DNA of 64,000 nucleotides from Tsukamurella conjunctivitidis (GTDB taxonomy: Bacteria > Actinomycetota > Actinomycetes > Mycobacteriales > Mycobacteriaceae), in the NCBI RefSeq assembly GCF_007858475.1, contig NZ_VIGX01000002.1, positions 310,001 through 374,000 of the forward strand, written 5' to 3'. This document shows positions 41,486-52,144 of this stretch, piece after piece. The notes beneath the pieces were generated by a model, which worked only from the letters and a program-made list of their open reading frames with translations, ran no database searches and was not told the DNA's origin. Position 1 is the stretch's first letter, and each line of letters starts with the position of its first letter. The position numbers were made by a program, and so were the translations under genes.

Positions 41486-42772
41486 GTGCCGAGCGTCTTC
41501 GTTTCCCTGCGAACGAGGAACTACCGGCTCTGGGCCGGCGGCCAGGCGGTCAGCCTGGTGGGCACGTGGATGCAGCGGGTGGCCGAGGACTGGCTGGTGC
41601 TCGACCTCGCGCACGGCCGCGGCTGGGTGCTCGGCGTGGTGATGGCCCTCCAGTTCGGCCCCACGCTCTTCCTCTCCGCCTGGGCGGGCCTGCTGGCGGA
41701 CCGCTACGACAAGCGTCGCGTGCTCATGATCACGCAGACCGGGGCGGCCCTGTGCGCCGCGGCGCTGGCCGTGCTGACGCTCACCGGTGTGGTGGCGCTG
41801 TGGCACGTCTTCGTGCTCGCCTTCGTCTTCGGCTGCGTGACGGCCGTCGCCGGGCCCTTCCGGCAGGCCTTCACGATCGAGATGGTCGGGCCGGAGCTGC
41901 TGCCCAACGCGATCGGCCTGAACTCGATGGTGTTCAACGCCGCTCGCATCGTGGGGCCCGCGATCGCGGGCCTGCTCATCGCCGGATTGGGGACCGGCTG
42001 GGTGTTCGCGGTGAACGCGGTCTTCACCGGCGCGATCGTCGCGGCGCTGCTCGCGATGCGGCCGGGCGAGCTGTTCCCCGCGCCGCCCGTGCCGCGGGCG
42101 AAGGGTCAGCTGCGGGCCGGATTCGCCTACGTCCGGCGACGGCGCGAACTGCTGCTGGTGATCGTCGCGGTGTTCTTCGTCTCCACCTTCGGCATCAACT
42201 TCCCGCTGGCGCTCTCACTGCTCGCGCGGCAGGGCTTCGGCCTCGGCGCCGACGCCTACGGGCTGTTGTCGACGATGCTGGCCGTCGGCACGCTGACCGG
42301 TGCGCTGCTGGCCGCTCGCCGGACCGGGATGGCGTCGCTGCGTACCGCCCTGATCGGTGGCTGCGCCTTCGGCGTGGTGCAACTGCTCGCCGGGCTGGTG
42401 CCGTGGTTCTGGCTCGTGGCCGTGCTGCTGGTGTTCGTCGGGCTGCTGCAGATGTCCTTCACCACGTCGGCGATGAGCATCATGCAGCTGTCCGTGGACC
42501 CCGAGTTCCGCGGTCGCGTGATGGGCATCTACATGCTGGCCTTCCTCGGCGGCACGCCACTCGGCGCGCCACTGCTCGGCGCGATCGCCGACGTCACTAC
42601 CCCCTCCGCGCCCCTGCTCGTGGGCGGCGTGGTCTCCGCCCTCACCTGCGGCCTCTGCGGCCTGTACGCGCTTCGACGGTCCGCCGCCGTCGCGGCGGTG
42701 CGTTCCGGTGACGGTGCGGTCGCGTCCGCCGGTGCCGCGGGTGGAGAAGCGGCGCCGCGCGGGGAGCAGTAG
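41486..42772 (+). CDS. MFS transporter (EntS/DHA3-like)
   Basis: A 428-residue transporter with 12 helices. RTRNYRLWAGGQAVSLVGTWMQRVA and AWAGLLADRYDKRRVL (motif A) are typical for the MFS_3 group exporting siderophores or drugs. GTG at 41486 follows TACTAT by 7 nt (leaderless), and the 12 bases ATCGGACGGGTG around it recur exactly at 34517-34528 in front of DUF3027. The Ala-rich C-terminal tail is soluble. Confidence 0.86.
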   Translation: MPSVFVSLRTRNYRLWAGGQAVSLVGTWMQRVAEDWLVLDLAHGRGWVLGVVMALQFGPTLFLSAWAGLLADRYDKRRVLMITQTGAALCAAALAVLTLTGVVALWHVFVLAFVFGCVTAVAGPFRQAFTIEMVGPELLPNAIGLNSMVFNAARIVGPAIAGLLIAGLGTGWVFAVNAVFTGAIVAALLAMRPGELFPAPPVPRAKGQLRAGFAYVRRRRELLLVIVAVFFVSTFGINFPLALSLLARQGFGLGADAYGLLSTMLAVGTLTGALLAARRTGMASLRTALIGGCAFGVVQLLAGLVPWFWLVAVLLVFVGLLQMSFTTSAMSIMQLSVDPEFRGRVMGIYMLAFLGGTPLGAPLLGAIADVTTPSAPLLVGGVVSALTCGLCGLYALRRSAAVAAVRSGDGAVASAGAAGGEAAPRGEQ

Positions 42773-42956
42773 TCGCCCGGAACAGCGATGCGTCGCGCGC
42801 ATAACGCCAGGTCGACGGTCGCAGCTGCAGGGTCAGTGCACCGAGCGGCGCGGCGCATGCAGCGAGGCCGGGTACCCACAGGATTCGGTATTCTCTGTAG
42901 TGAACCTTCGGAGGTGGTAGTGCAGACTTCGATGTCGGCGATGCGTCTACCGGACC

Positions 42957-43263
42957 ATGACTGATTCAGATTCAGAGCTGTTCTGGGCTGAGCTCTCTGC
43001 GGCGGACCATCGAGTTGTCCCACACGATTTCAACAGCCTCGTAGGCCCGCTGCGTCGCGGTTCCCGTCCTTCGGCGACTGCACGCAGACGCTTCGAGGTA
43101 CGTGTTCTCCGTCGTCCCCGCGCTGGCGCAGCTCGAAGTGGATCCTGCGGCCGCCGACCGGTTCGACCGTGAGGCGCAGGGAGAACCCGACCCTGACAAA
43201 CGCCGCGCACTCCGGTCGGCGGCGGGATCGATTCGGCAGCGCATCGGCGATCAGCCGCAGTAG
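42957..43263 (+). pseudogene. Probable decayed small gene in a gene-poor stretch
   Basis: The 540 bp between 42773 and 43311 hold no intact gene I can assign. A strong GGAGGTGG and a 14-codon frame ending exactly on the ATG at 42957 precede MTDSDSELFWAELSAADHR, which reads on for about 46 codons. One nucleotide later, in another frame, YVFSVVPALAQLEVDPAAAD runs to the stop at 43261-43263 with high third-position GC. A one-base shift near 43096 would join them into about 100 residues. Lower GC in the 5' part suggests foreign origin. No family recognised. Confidence 0.4.
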
Positions 43264-43311
43264 CGGTCGGCGCGGCAGATCGCGGATCCAGCTGGCGCGG
43301 AGAAGCAGAGG

Positions 43312-44064
43312 TCAGAAACCGAAGAAGCTGCGGACCTTGCCGCGGTCCTCGTAGCCGGGATCCTGCTGCTCGACCGGGGGCTGCGGCGCACCGTCGGGGC
43401 CGGCGGTCTGCGCCTGCGGCGGAGCCTGCTCGGGGACGCCGGAGGCGGGTACGAAATCGATGACCTGGATCCGGGCGGGATCGAGATCCGTCGGCGCGAG
43501 CGGGTGCGTGAACCGGAAACCCAGGGCCTCGCGATTCGCCTGCTCCGCGAACTCCATCGGATGGAAGGGCAGGGCCCGCGGGTCGGGGGTGACGCCCTCG
43601 GCGTAGGTGAGCGGGTGCTCGCCGGCCCAGAACGGGCCCTCGAACAGCTCGGGCAGGCCCTCGTCCTCGAGGATGTCGACGGGGTGCGCCGCGAACGACC
43701 GCTTGGGGGCACCGTCGATGCGCACGGCGAACCCGCCGACGGCGCGTTCCGGATCGGCGTTGAGCAGGAAGGCGCGGTGCGCCGGAACCAGGTTCCACCA
43801 GAACTCGTCGAGCTCGCTCGGCCGGTCCACGCGCAGGCCGGCGTGGGTCACCACGGTGAGCCCGCCCCAGGCGGCGACGTAGACGTGCCCGGGCAGCGGA
43901 TCGGCGGCGCGCGCGAGGGACTCGGGCCGGCCCAGCACGGGCTCGCCCAGCACCTGCTCGGCGATCGCGCGGGACGCGGCCTCGTCGGGACGGCCGACGA
44001 TCGCCAGGATGCCCTTCGGCTCGGCTACGTCGATGAACCAGAGCGTCGCGGCTGTAGCACCCAC
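43312..44064 (-). CDS. DUF6928-like conserved actinobacterial protein
   Basis: A 250-residue soluble protein found beside sepH in this order. TLWFIDVAEPKGIL at the N-terminus and the Trp-rich VAAWGGLTVVTHAGL... DEFWWNLVPAHRAFLLNADP are conserved. The C-terminal 45 residues are Pro/Gln-rich and end RSFFGF. GTG at 44064 lies 3 nt after the sepH stop, so it is co-transcribed. Function unknown. Confidence 0.65.
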   Translation of the reverse strand: MGATAATLWFIDVAEPKGILAIVGRPDEAASRAIAEQVLGEPVLGRPESLARAADPLPGHVYVAAWGGLTVVTHAGLRVDRPSELDEFWWNLVPAHRAFLLNADPERAVGGFAVRIDGAPKRSFAAHPVDILEDEGLPELFEGPFWAGEHPLTYAEGVTPDPRALPFHPMEFAEQANREALGFRFTHPLAPTDLDPARIQVIDFVPASGVPEQAPPQAQTAGPDGAPQPPVEQQDPGYEDRGKVRSFFGF

Positions 44065-44067
44065 GCC

Positions 44068-44847
44068 CTATCCGTTCTTCCCACCGCGGACGCCGAGCAG
44101 CACGTCCTCCCAGGACGGCATCTCCGGGTGGCGGCGACCGTGCTGGCCGACCGCCGCGGCGGGTGCCTGGGCGGGGCGACGCTCCTCGACGCTGCCCTCC
44201 ACGACGGGACCCTGGACGCCGGGGACGGCGCGCAACGGCTCGTCGGCCGAGCGCTCGATGCTCCGCAGGCCCTGCCGGGCATCGGGATCCAGCAGTCCGC
44301 GGGCCGTCTCGTCGACGGGGCTCGCGGTGCCGCCGTGCGCTCCCGGCGCGAACTTGAAGTGCGCCTGGTTCCGGGACTTGCCCACGCTCCAGCTGATCGA
44401 CACGACCCAGCGGTTGTCGGCACCCTTGAAGGCGTCCCACTCGGTGGTGTCGGCGTGGCCGCGCTCGGCCAGCGCGGAACGGATCACCTCGGCGAGGGTG
44501 GCGTGCATCGGCCCGTCGCCGCGCACGGGATGCGCGAGCTGCGCCATCTCCGCCGCGCGGGAACGTTCCAGCAGCACCGGGCCCGCGAAACGCTTGATCC
44601 GGTGGTTCGGCGCGCCCGTGAACTCCGCGATCTCCTCGATCGTGGCGCCGGCCCGGATGCGGGCCTGGATCTCCCGAGGGGAGAGGTCGGCGCCCAGCTC
44701 GATCTCCGTCTGGGTACCGCTTCCGAGTTCACCGCTCACGGCTGCCTTCAAGGTGTCGTCGATCGGCAGGCGGAAACGTCCCGCGGGGCCCTCGCAGACC
44801 ACAGACGTCCCGTCGTCGTCCAGTCCCACAACCCGCAGCTCCTGCAT
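44068..44847 (-). CDS. sepH: Septation protein SepH
   Basis: A 259-residue cell-division regulator. The N-terminal DUF3071 domain (LRVVGLDDDGTSVVCEGPAG, LSPREIQARIRAGATIEEIA with its HTH) is known to stimulate FtsZ polymer assembly in actinobacteria; a Pro/Ala/Gln-rich linker and the C-terminal PSWEDVLLGVR motif follow. ATG at 44847. It is the upstream gene of the unit with the DUF6928-like protein. Confidence 0.93.
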   Translation of the reverse strand: MQELRVVGLDDDGTSVVCEGPAGRFRLPIDDTLKAAVSGELGSGTQTEIELGADLSPREIQARIRAGATIEEIAEFTGAPNHRIKRFAGPVLLERSRAAEMAQLAHPVRGDGPMHATLAEVIRSALAERGHADTTEWDAFKGADNRWVVSISWSVGKSRNQAHFKFAPGAHGGTASPVDETARGLLDPDARQGLRSIERSADEPLRAVPGVQGPVVEGSVEERRPAQAPAAAVGQHGRRHPEMPSWEDVLLGVRGGKNG

Positions 44848-44872
44848 GGTGCAAGGGTAGTTGTTCGATTCG

Positions 44873-46000
<1,128 letters not shown>

Positions 46001-47104
46001 CTAAATCCTAATGGTGTCCCACCCGGGCACGTCCTCCGGCTGCCGCGGGCCGTGCCCGATGTACTGGGCGGACGGGCGGATCAGCTTGTCGGCGCGCTTC
46101 TGCTCGAGGATGTGCGCGCACCAGCCGGCGGTCCGGGCGCAGGTGAACATGGCCGGCATCATGCGCGGCGGGACCCCCGCGTAGTCGAGGATCACCGCTG
46201 CCCAGAACTCGACGTTCGTGGAGATCGCCCGGTCCGGCCGGCGCTCGGCGAAGAGGGCATTGGCCTCCTGCTCCAGGGCGGCCGCGGCCTCGTACCGCGG
46301 CGCGTGCAGATCGCGCGCGACCGAACGGAGGACGTCGGCGCGCGGGTCCTCGGCGCGGTAGATGCGGTGGCCGAAGCCCATGATCCGCTCGCCCCGGTCG
46401 AGCCGGGAGGTCACCACGCCGCGCGGGTCGTCGGTGCGGACCACCTCGTCGAGCATCGGCAGCACGCGCGACGGTGCGCCGCCGTGCAGCGGGCCCGAGA
46501 GCGCGCCGACCGCGCCCGAGAGCGCCGTCGAGACGTCGGCCCCGGTCGAGGCGATGACCCGTGCCGTGAGCGTCGACGTGTTGAGCCCGTGCTCCGCGGC
46601 CGCGACCCAGTAGGCGTCGATGGCGCGGACGTGGTCGGGGTCGGGCTCGCCGTGCCAGCGGGTCATGAACCGGTGCGTGATGGTCGGCGACTGGTCGATG
46701 ACCCGCTGCGGCACCGCCGGGCGCTCCAGGCCGCGGGCGGACTGGGCGACGAAGCTCAGCGTCATCACGGAGGCGCGCGCCAGGTTCTCGCGCGCGGTCG
46801 CGTCGTCGATGTCGAGCAGCGGCTCGAAGCCCCACAGCGGGCCCAGCATCGCGAGTCCGGCCTGCGCGTCCACGCGCACGTCGCCGCTGTGGATGGGGAG
46901 GGGGAAGGGCTCCGCCGCGGGCAGGGGGTTGCCGAACTCGCCGTCCACGAGCAGGCCCCAGACCTCGCCGTAGGTGACCCGGTCGCGGACCAGGTCGGCC
47001 ACGTCGACGCCGCGGTAGCGCAGCACCCCGCCCTGCTTGTCCGGCTCCGCGATCTCGGTGGAGAACGCGACGATGCCTTCGAGTCCGCCCGGAATCTCAG
47101 TCAT
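46001..47104 (-). CDS. citA: Citrate synthase 2 (CitA-type)
   Basis: A 367-residue second citrate synthase. GPLHGGAP and MGFGHRIYR carry the two catalytic histidines. The third catalytic residue, normally Asp in NVDF, is Glu here (NVEFWAAV), as in mycobacterial CitA, so it may prefer other substrates (a methylcitrate role is possible) or have altered kinetics. The ATG at 47104 starts MTEIPGGLEG. It ends 3 bp before serC, so the two are one operon. The canonical enzyme is at 53944. Confidence 0.9.
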   Translation of the reverse strand: MTEIPGGLEGIVAFSTEIAEPDKQGGVLRYRGVDVADLVRDRVTYGEVWGLLVDGEFGNPLPAAEPFPLPIHSGDVRVDAQAGLAMLGPLWGFEPLLDIDDATARENLARASVMTLSFVAQSARGLERPAVPQRVIDQSPTITHRFMTRWHGEPDPDHVRAIDAYWVAAAEHGLNTSTLTARVIASTGADVSTALSGAVGALSGPLHGGAPSRVLPMLDEVVRTDDPRGVVTSRLDRGERIMGFGHRIYRAEDPRADVLRSVARDLHAPRYEAAAALEQEANALFAERRPDRAISTNVEFWAAVILDYAGVPPRMMPAMFTCARTAGWCAHILEQKRADKLIRPSAQYIGHGPRQPEDVPGWDTIRI

Positions 47105-47152
47105 GCTGTGCAGCCTAATGTCGCGCGGGCGGTGCGCGGGTAGCCTGCGGGA

Positions 47153-47788
47153 GTGGACCTGACGGCGATGCGCGAGAAGTACGACGGCGACTCCTTCGAC
47201 CTGCAGCCCGAGGACCTGGCGGGCGGCTGGGTGCCGGTGTTCCAGGCCTGGTTCGACGAGGCCGTCGCCGCCGGTGCGCCCGAGCCCAATGCGATGGTGC
47301 TCGCCACCGTCGACGAGACCGGGCTGCCGGCCACCCGCACGGTGCTGTGCAAGGGCCTCGACGAGCGGGGCGTGGTCTTCTACACCAACTACGGTTCCGA
47401 CAAGGCGCGCGCCGTCGAGGCGAACCCGGTTGCGGCCGTGACCTTCCCGTGGATCGCGATCCACCGGCAGGTGCACGTGCGGGGCGCGGTCACGAAGGTC
47501 ACGCCGGGGGAGACCGCCGCCTACTGGGCGCTGCGGCCGCGCGGCTCGCAGCTCGGGGCGTGGGCGTCGGATCAGTCCCGGCCGGTCGCGTCCCGGGCCG
47601 AGATGGCGGAGCGCTTCGCCGAGGTCGAGGCGCGGTTCGAGGGGCAGGACGTGCCCGTGCCGCCCGAGTGGGGTGGCTATCGGATCGCGCCGCAGGTCGT
47701 CGAGTTCTGGCAGGGCCGGGAGAACCGGGTGCACAACCGGGTCCGGCTCGTCGCGCCCGAGTACGCACCGGTGCGGCTGCAGCCCTAG
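47153..47788 (+). CDS. pdxH: Pyridoxamine 5'-phosphate oxidase PdxH
   Basis: A 211-residue FMN enzyme making pyridoxal phosphate from pyridoxamine or pyridoxine phosphate. [37 protein letters not shown] and the C-terminal [15 protein letters not shown] are the conserved FMN/PLP blocks. GTG at 47153 follows TAGCCT by 6 nt. Its 3' end overlaps the convergent amidohydrolase gene by 4 bp. Confidence 0.95.
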   Translation: MDLTAMREKYDGDSFDLQPEDLAGGWVPVFQAWFDEAVAAGAPEPNAMVLATVDETGLPATRTVLCKGLDERGVVFYTNYGSDKARAVEANPVAAVTFPWIAIHRQVHVRGAVTKVTPGETAAYWALRPRGSQLGAWASDQSRPVASRAEMAERFAEVEARFEGQDVPVPPEWGGYRIAPQVVEFWQGRENRVHNRVRLVAPEYAPVRLQP

Positions 47789-49197
47789 AGCGTGCAGTGG
47801 GTGATGCCGCCGGCCACGAGCGTGAGGTCGACGGGCATCGTGCGCAGCGCGTGCGGCGCGGGTTCGGCGCCCAGGGCCACCAGGTCGGCGGGCTCGCCGA
47901 CGGCGAGCCGGGTCCGGGCCGAGAGCCGCAGCGCCGTCTCCACGTCGACGGCCTCCCACGGCTGCCACGGCGGGTCCCCGTCGCGGCTGCGGGTGACGGC
48001 GGCGGAGATCGCCGACCACGGGTCGAGCGGAGTGACCGGGGCGTCGGAACCGAAGACCACGTCGATGCCCGCCGCGACCAGCGAGCCGACGCGGAAGGCG
48101 TCCGCCGCGCGGTCGGCCCAGTAGCGGTCGACGAGGTCGCGGTCGTCGAGCATGTGCTCGGGTTGGATCGACGCCCCGATCCCGAGCGTCGCCATCCGCG
48201 CCAGGTCGGCCCCGGTGAGCAGCTGTGCGTGCTCGATGCGGCCGCGGATCCCGGTGCGGGCGAAGGCGTCCAGCGCCAGCGCGTTGGCCGCGTCGCCGAT
48301 CGCGTGGATCGCCGGCGTCAGGCCGAGCGCCGCGCCGCGGCGGAGCAGCTCCTCCAGCCGCTCCGGCGGGACCTCCAGCACGCCGCGGTCCGTCGTCCCG
48401 GGGTACGGGCGGTGGCAGTAGGCGGTGCGCGTGCCGAGGGAGCCGTCGGTGATCACCTTCAGCGGGCCCACCCGGGCAAGCCCGCGGATCAGGGCGCCGG
48501 TGCCGGCGCCGCGCGCCTCGGCGGCCTCGAGGTGCTGCGGGTAGACGCCCGCATCGATCCGCACCGGCGGCACCGGGCGCCGCTCCCAGGCGCCGACGGC
48601 GTCGTCGAAGTCGAGGTCGACGACGCCCACGACGCCCCGTCGCCCCAGATCGGCGAGGGCCGCGCCCACCCAGGCGTCCGCCCGGTCGGCCACCAGGGAT
48701 TCGACCCGGGTCGCGGCGGCGAAGCTCGCCGCCTCGCGGAGCATCCCGGTCGCGTCCAGCTCGATGCCCAGGAGCCGGCCGAGCGCCGCGTTCGACCACG
48801 TGCTGTGCAGGTCGGAGGACACCACCATGACGGGCACGTCCGGCGCGACCTCGTCGAGCAGCAGGCGCGACGGCGCGCCGCCCCACAGCCCGTCGCGCAT
48901 GCCGACGGCGACCACGGGCAGCCCCGGGTCCGCGGCGGGGAGCGCGGCGCGGATCAGCGCGGCCGCCTGGCCGGGACCCGTCGCGGCCCGCACGTCGATG
49001 CGCCGGGTGGAGACGGCCCAGGTGCGCACGTGCACGTGCTCGTCCCACAGGCCCGGGATGAGGCGCCGGCCGTCGAGATCGAGGACGTCGCCGGCGGGTG
49101 GCGTCGTACCGGTCGGGGAGAGGGCGACGATCCGGTCGCCCGCGACGTCGACGTCGACGAGGGAGCCGTCGCCGAGCCGTGCGCGTGCGAGCCTCAT
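47785..49197 (-). CDS. Amidohydrolase-family protein (metal-dependent, cytosolic)
   Basis: A 470-residue TIM-barrel hydrolase. [12 protein letters not shown] carries the HxH metal pair (DEHVHV) and [14 protein letters not shown] another metal histidine; [12 protein letters not shown] holds the catalytic aspartate. YtcJ-like members hydrolyse amides or imides of unknown identity. ATG at 49197 is preferred over GTG at 49206 because TACCGT lies 7 nt before it, overlapping the GTG. Confidence 0.82.
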   Translation of the reverse strand: MRLARARLGDGSLVDVDVAGDRIVALSPTGTTPPAGDVLDLDGRRLIPGLWDEHVHVRTWAVSTRRIDVRAATGPGQAAALIRAALPAADPGLPVVAVGMRDGLWGGAPSRLLLDEVAPDVPVMVVSSDLHSTWSNAALGRLLGIELDATGMLREAASFAAATRVESLVADRADAWVGAALADLGRRGVVGVVDLDFDDAVGAWERRPVPPVRIDAGVYPQHLEAAEARGAGTGALIRGLARVGPLKVITDGSLGTRTAYCHRPYPGTTDRGVLEVPPERLEELLRRGAALGLTPAIHAIGDAANALALDAFARTGIRGRIEHAQLLTGADLARMATLGIGASIQPEHMLDDRDLVDRYWADRAADAFRVGSLVAAGIDVVFGSDAPVTPLDPWSAISAAVTRSRDGDPPWQPWEAVDVETALRLSARTRLAVGEPADLVALGAEPAPHALRTMPVDLTLVAGGITHCTL

Positions 49198-49262
49198 CGG
49201 CGCCACGGTAGCGGTGTGCGCCGGATCGCGGGTGATGGTGAGGAAGTCGTAGGATCTTTCAG

Positions 49263-50489
49263 GTGCCGAGACTCCTGGCCGACACCCGGCCGCTCCAGAA
49301 CCCCGACTACCGGCGCCTCTGGTGGACGGGCGTCGTCACCGTCATCGGGGCGCAGCTCACGGCCGTCGCCGTGCCGGCGCAGATCTACGCCATCACCGGA
49401 TCGTCGGCGTACGTCGGGCTGACCGGCGTCTTCGGCCTGGTCCCGCTGGTGATCTTCGGCCTGTGGGGCGGGGCGATCGCCGACGCGCTCGACCGCCGCC
49501 TGGTGATCATCGGCACCACCATGGGCCTCGCGGGAACGGCGCTGCTGCTCGCGGTGCTGCCGAACAACGTGTGGCTGATCCTCTGCGCCTTCGCCCTGCA
49601 GCAGGCCTTCTTCGGCGTGAATCAGCCGACCCGCTCGGCGATCTACGCGCGACTCGTGCCGCCCGGGCAACTGCCCGCGGCGAATTCGCTCAACATGACC
49701 GTGATGCAGTTCGGCGCGATCGCCGGGCCGATGCTCGGCGCGCCGCTGATCCCGATCATCGGCGTCCACTGGCTCTACACGCTCGACGCCGCCTCGCTCA
49801 TGCTCACCCTCTGGGCCGTGTGGAAGCTGCCGTCGATCAAGCCGGAGGACAAGGGGCAGTCGCTGGGCCTGCGCTCGGTGATCGACGGCTTCCGCTACCT
49901 CGCGGGCCACAAGGTGCTGCTCATGAGCTTCGTGGTGGACATCATCGCGATGGTCTTCGGCATGCCGCGCGCCCTGTTCCCGCAGATCGCCCACGAGAAC
50001 TTCGGCGATCCGATGGAGGGCGGCTGGGTGTTCGGTGCGCTCTTCGCCGCGATGTCGGTGGGCGCGGTGCTCGGCGGCGTGCTCTCGGGCTGGACGTCGC
50101 GCGTCTCACGGCAGGGCCTCGCCGTGATCGTGATGATCGTGCTGTGGGGCGCGGCGATGGCGGGCTTCGGCCTGGCCGCGCACGTCAGCTGGCTGTGGGC
50201 GGCGCTGGTGCTGCTCGCGCTGGGCGGCGCGGCCGACATGTTCTCCGCGGCCTTCCGCACGACGATGCTGCAGGAGGCCGCGACCGATGACGTCCGCGGC
50301 CGGCTGCAGGGCGTCTTCACGGTGGTCGTCGCGGGCGGCCCCCGGATCGGCGACGCCGCGCACGGCGCCGCTGCCGCCACCGCCGGCGCGGCCATGGCGG
50401 CAGCGGGCGGCGGCGTGCTGGTGATCGTCTTCACCGTTCTCGCGGCGTTCGCGGTGCCCGCCTTCGTCCGCTACCGCGTCGTCCGCTGA
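49263..50489 (+). CDS. MFS transporter (EntS-like)
   Basis: A 408-residue transporter of the MFS_3 group. QNPDYRRLWWTGVVTVIGAQL starts the first helix; LWGGAIADALDRRLVI is motif A. Members export siderophores such as enterobactin or other small molecules. GTG at 49263 follows TAGGAT by 7 nt (leaderless). It is followed by a thioredoxin-like lipoprotein 20 bp on. Confidence 0.85.
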   Translation: MPRLLADTRPLQNPDYRRLWWTGVVTVIGAQLTAVAVPAQIYAITGSSAYVGLTGVFGLVPLVIFGLWGGAIADALDRRLVIIGTTMGLAGTALLLAVLPNNVWLILCAFALQQAFFGVNQPTRSAIYARLVPPGQLPAANSLNMTVMQFGAIAGPMLGAPLIPIIGVHWLYTLDAASLMLTLWAVWKLPSIKPEDKGQSLGLRSVIDGFRYLAGHKVLLMSFVVDIIAMVFGMPRALFPQIAHENFGDPMEGGWVFGALFAAMSVGAVLGGVLSGWTSRVSRQGLAVIVMIVLWGAAMAGFGLAAHVSWLWAALVLLALGGAADMFSAAFRTTMLQEAATDDVRGRLQGVFTVVVAGGPRIGDAAHGAAAATAGAAMAAAGGGVLVIVFTVLAAFAVPAFVRYRVVR

Positions 50490-50509
50490 CCGCCCGTATC
50501 CTTCGCGGT

Positions 50510-51166
50510 ATGGGAATGCAACGGGTGTGCGCGCTGGTCGTCGCCGTGCTGGTCGGGGTGCTCGCCCTGTCCGGCTGCGCGCGGACCGTCGCGGGCACGG
50601 CGGTCGCGGATCCCGCTGCCGGCGTGAGCGCGGCGTCGGAGGACGGTGCGGTCGTGGTCGGGGAGGGCGGCCGGAGGATCACCATGTTCCTCGAGCCGAT
50701 GTGTCCCGCCTGCCGGATGCTCGAGCGGCAGTACGGCGACCAGATCCGGGAGGCAGTCCTCGCCGGTCGCCTCACCGTCGCGTACCGGATGCTCACCTTC
50801 CTCGACACCGAGTCGGCGAGCGGTGACTACTCCACGCGGGCGACGGTCGCGTTCCACGCGGCCTCGGTCGGCACGTCGGACGCGGTGACGCTCGAGTTCC
50901 TGCGCGCGCTGTACGACGAGCAGCCCCGCGGTGCGACCGATCTGGACAACGACGGGCTCGCCTCCCTCGCCGCCGCGGCCGGTGTCCCCGAGTCCGTCGC
51001 GGAGAGGATCAGGACCGGCAGTACCGGGGTGGACGGCAAGGCCGTCGGTGCCGCCAATGGTGCGTTGCTCACCGAGGTCGGCGGTACCGGCACGCCGACG
51101 GTTCTCGCCGACGGCCGGCGGGTCGACCTCAACGACGCGGCGTGGCTGCAGAAGATCGTCGGCTGA
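50510..51166 (+). CDS. DsbA/thioredoxin-like lipoprotein
   Basis: A 218-residue lipoprotein with lipobox LSGC (C23). The mature part has a thioredoxin fold with active-site C65-P-A-C68 (EPMCPACRM) and the cis-proline GTPT, so it likely makes or reshuffles disulfides in exported proteins. TATCCT lies 7 nt before the ATG. Confidence 0.88.
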   Translation: MGMQRVCALVVAVLVGVLALSGCARTVAGTAVADPAAGVSAASEDGAVVVGEGGRRITMFLEPMCPACRMLERQYGDQIREAVLAGRLTVAYRMLTFLDTESASGDYSTRATVAFHAASVGTSDAVTLEFLRALYDEQPRGATDLDNDGLASLAAAAGVPESVAERIRTGSTGVDGKAVGAANGALLTEVGGTGTPTVLADGRRVDLNDAAWLQKIVG

Positions 51167-51201
51167 CCCGGACTGTTCCCGCGCGAACGGACATCGTGCG
51201 A

Positions 51202-52116
51202 CTACACCGGGAAGGGCACCCCGGTGAGCTCCTCGGACACCGCCCACAGTCGACGCTGCAGGTCCAGGTCGTAGGACTGCGCGCTGGACGCCACGACCTT
51301 CGGGGCGCCGCGGCGCTCGCCGAGGCCGTCGGGCCCGTAGTACTGGCCGCCGAGGGCGCCGGGATCGGTCGCCGCCCGCAGCTGCGGCAGGGCGCCGTGC
51401 GCGGCGTCGTGCGAGAACAGGGGCGCGACGACCTGGGCCTTCTGCAGCACCGCCGGGAGGTTGCGGACCAGCTCGGTATCGGCGATGCCGGGGTGCGCGG
51501 CGATCGCGACCGTGCCCCGCTCGGCGGCGCGGGCCTCGAGCCGGCGCTGCAGCTCGTAGTGGAACAGCAGGTTCGCGAGCTTGCTCTGCCCGTACGCCGC
51601 GACCCGGTCGTAGGAGCGCTCCCACTGCAGGTCGTCGAAGTGGATGCTCGCGCGGATCCGGTGCGCGAGGCTGGCGACGGTGACCACGCGCGAGCCGGGC
51701 ACGTCGAACAGCAGGTCGAGCACCTGCGCGGTCCACGCGAAGTGGCCCAGGTGGTTGGTGCCGAACTGGAGCTCGAAGCCGTCGGCGGTGGTCTGCTTCG
51801 GCGGGTACATGACGCCGGCGTTGTTGATCAGCAGATCGATCCTCGGGGTGGACTCCCGCAGCTCCGCGGCGGCGTCGCGCACCGCGGCGAGAGATCCGAG
51901 GTCGAGGCGCTGCACGCGCACCGTCGCGCCCGGGGCGGCGGCGGTGATGCGGCGGACGGCCTCGGCGCCCTTGTCGGTGTTGCGGACCGCGAGCACGACC
52001 TCGGCGCCCTTCTGCGCCAGCACGCGCGCGGTCTCGAAGCCGAGCCCGGTATTGGCGCCGGTGACGACGGCGACCCGTCCGGCCTGGGTGGGGACGTCGT
52101 TCTCGGTCCAGCTCAT
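51202..52116 (-). CDS. Short-chain dehydrogenase/reductase
   Basis: A 304-residue NAD(P)-dependent oxidoreductase. VVTGANTGLGFETARVLAQKG is the TGxxxGxG cofactor site; LLINNAGVM and YGQSK (catalytic Y-x-x-x-K) are intact. It resembles the retinol-dehydrogenase/protochlorophyllide-reductase-like SDRs; substrate unknown. GAGGAGT precedes the ATG. It shares a 111-bp promoter region with three operator copies with the divergent tetR. Confidence 0.88.
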   Translation of the reverse strand: MSWTENDVPTQAGRVAVVTGANTGLGFETARVLAQKGAEVVLAVRNTDKGAEAVRRITAAAPGATVRVQRLDLGSLAAVRDAAAELRESTPRIDLLINNAGVMYPPKQTTADGFELQFGTNHLGHFAWTAQVLDLLFDVPGSRVVTVASLAHRIRASIHFDDLQWERSYDRVAAYGQSKLANLLFHYELQRRLEARAAERGTVAIAAHPGIADTELVRNLPAVLQKAQVVAPLFSHDAAHGALPQLRAATDPGALGGQYYGPDGLGERRGAPKVVASSAQSYDLDLQRRLWAVSEELTGVPFPV

Positions 52117-52144
52117 GCGCACTCCTCGGGTGTCCGCGACGGTT

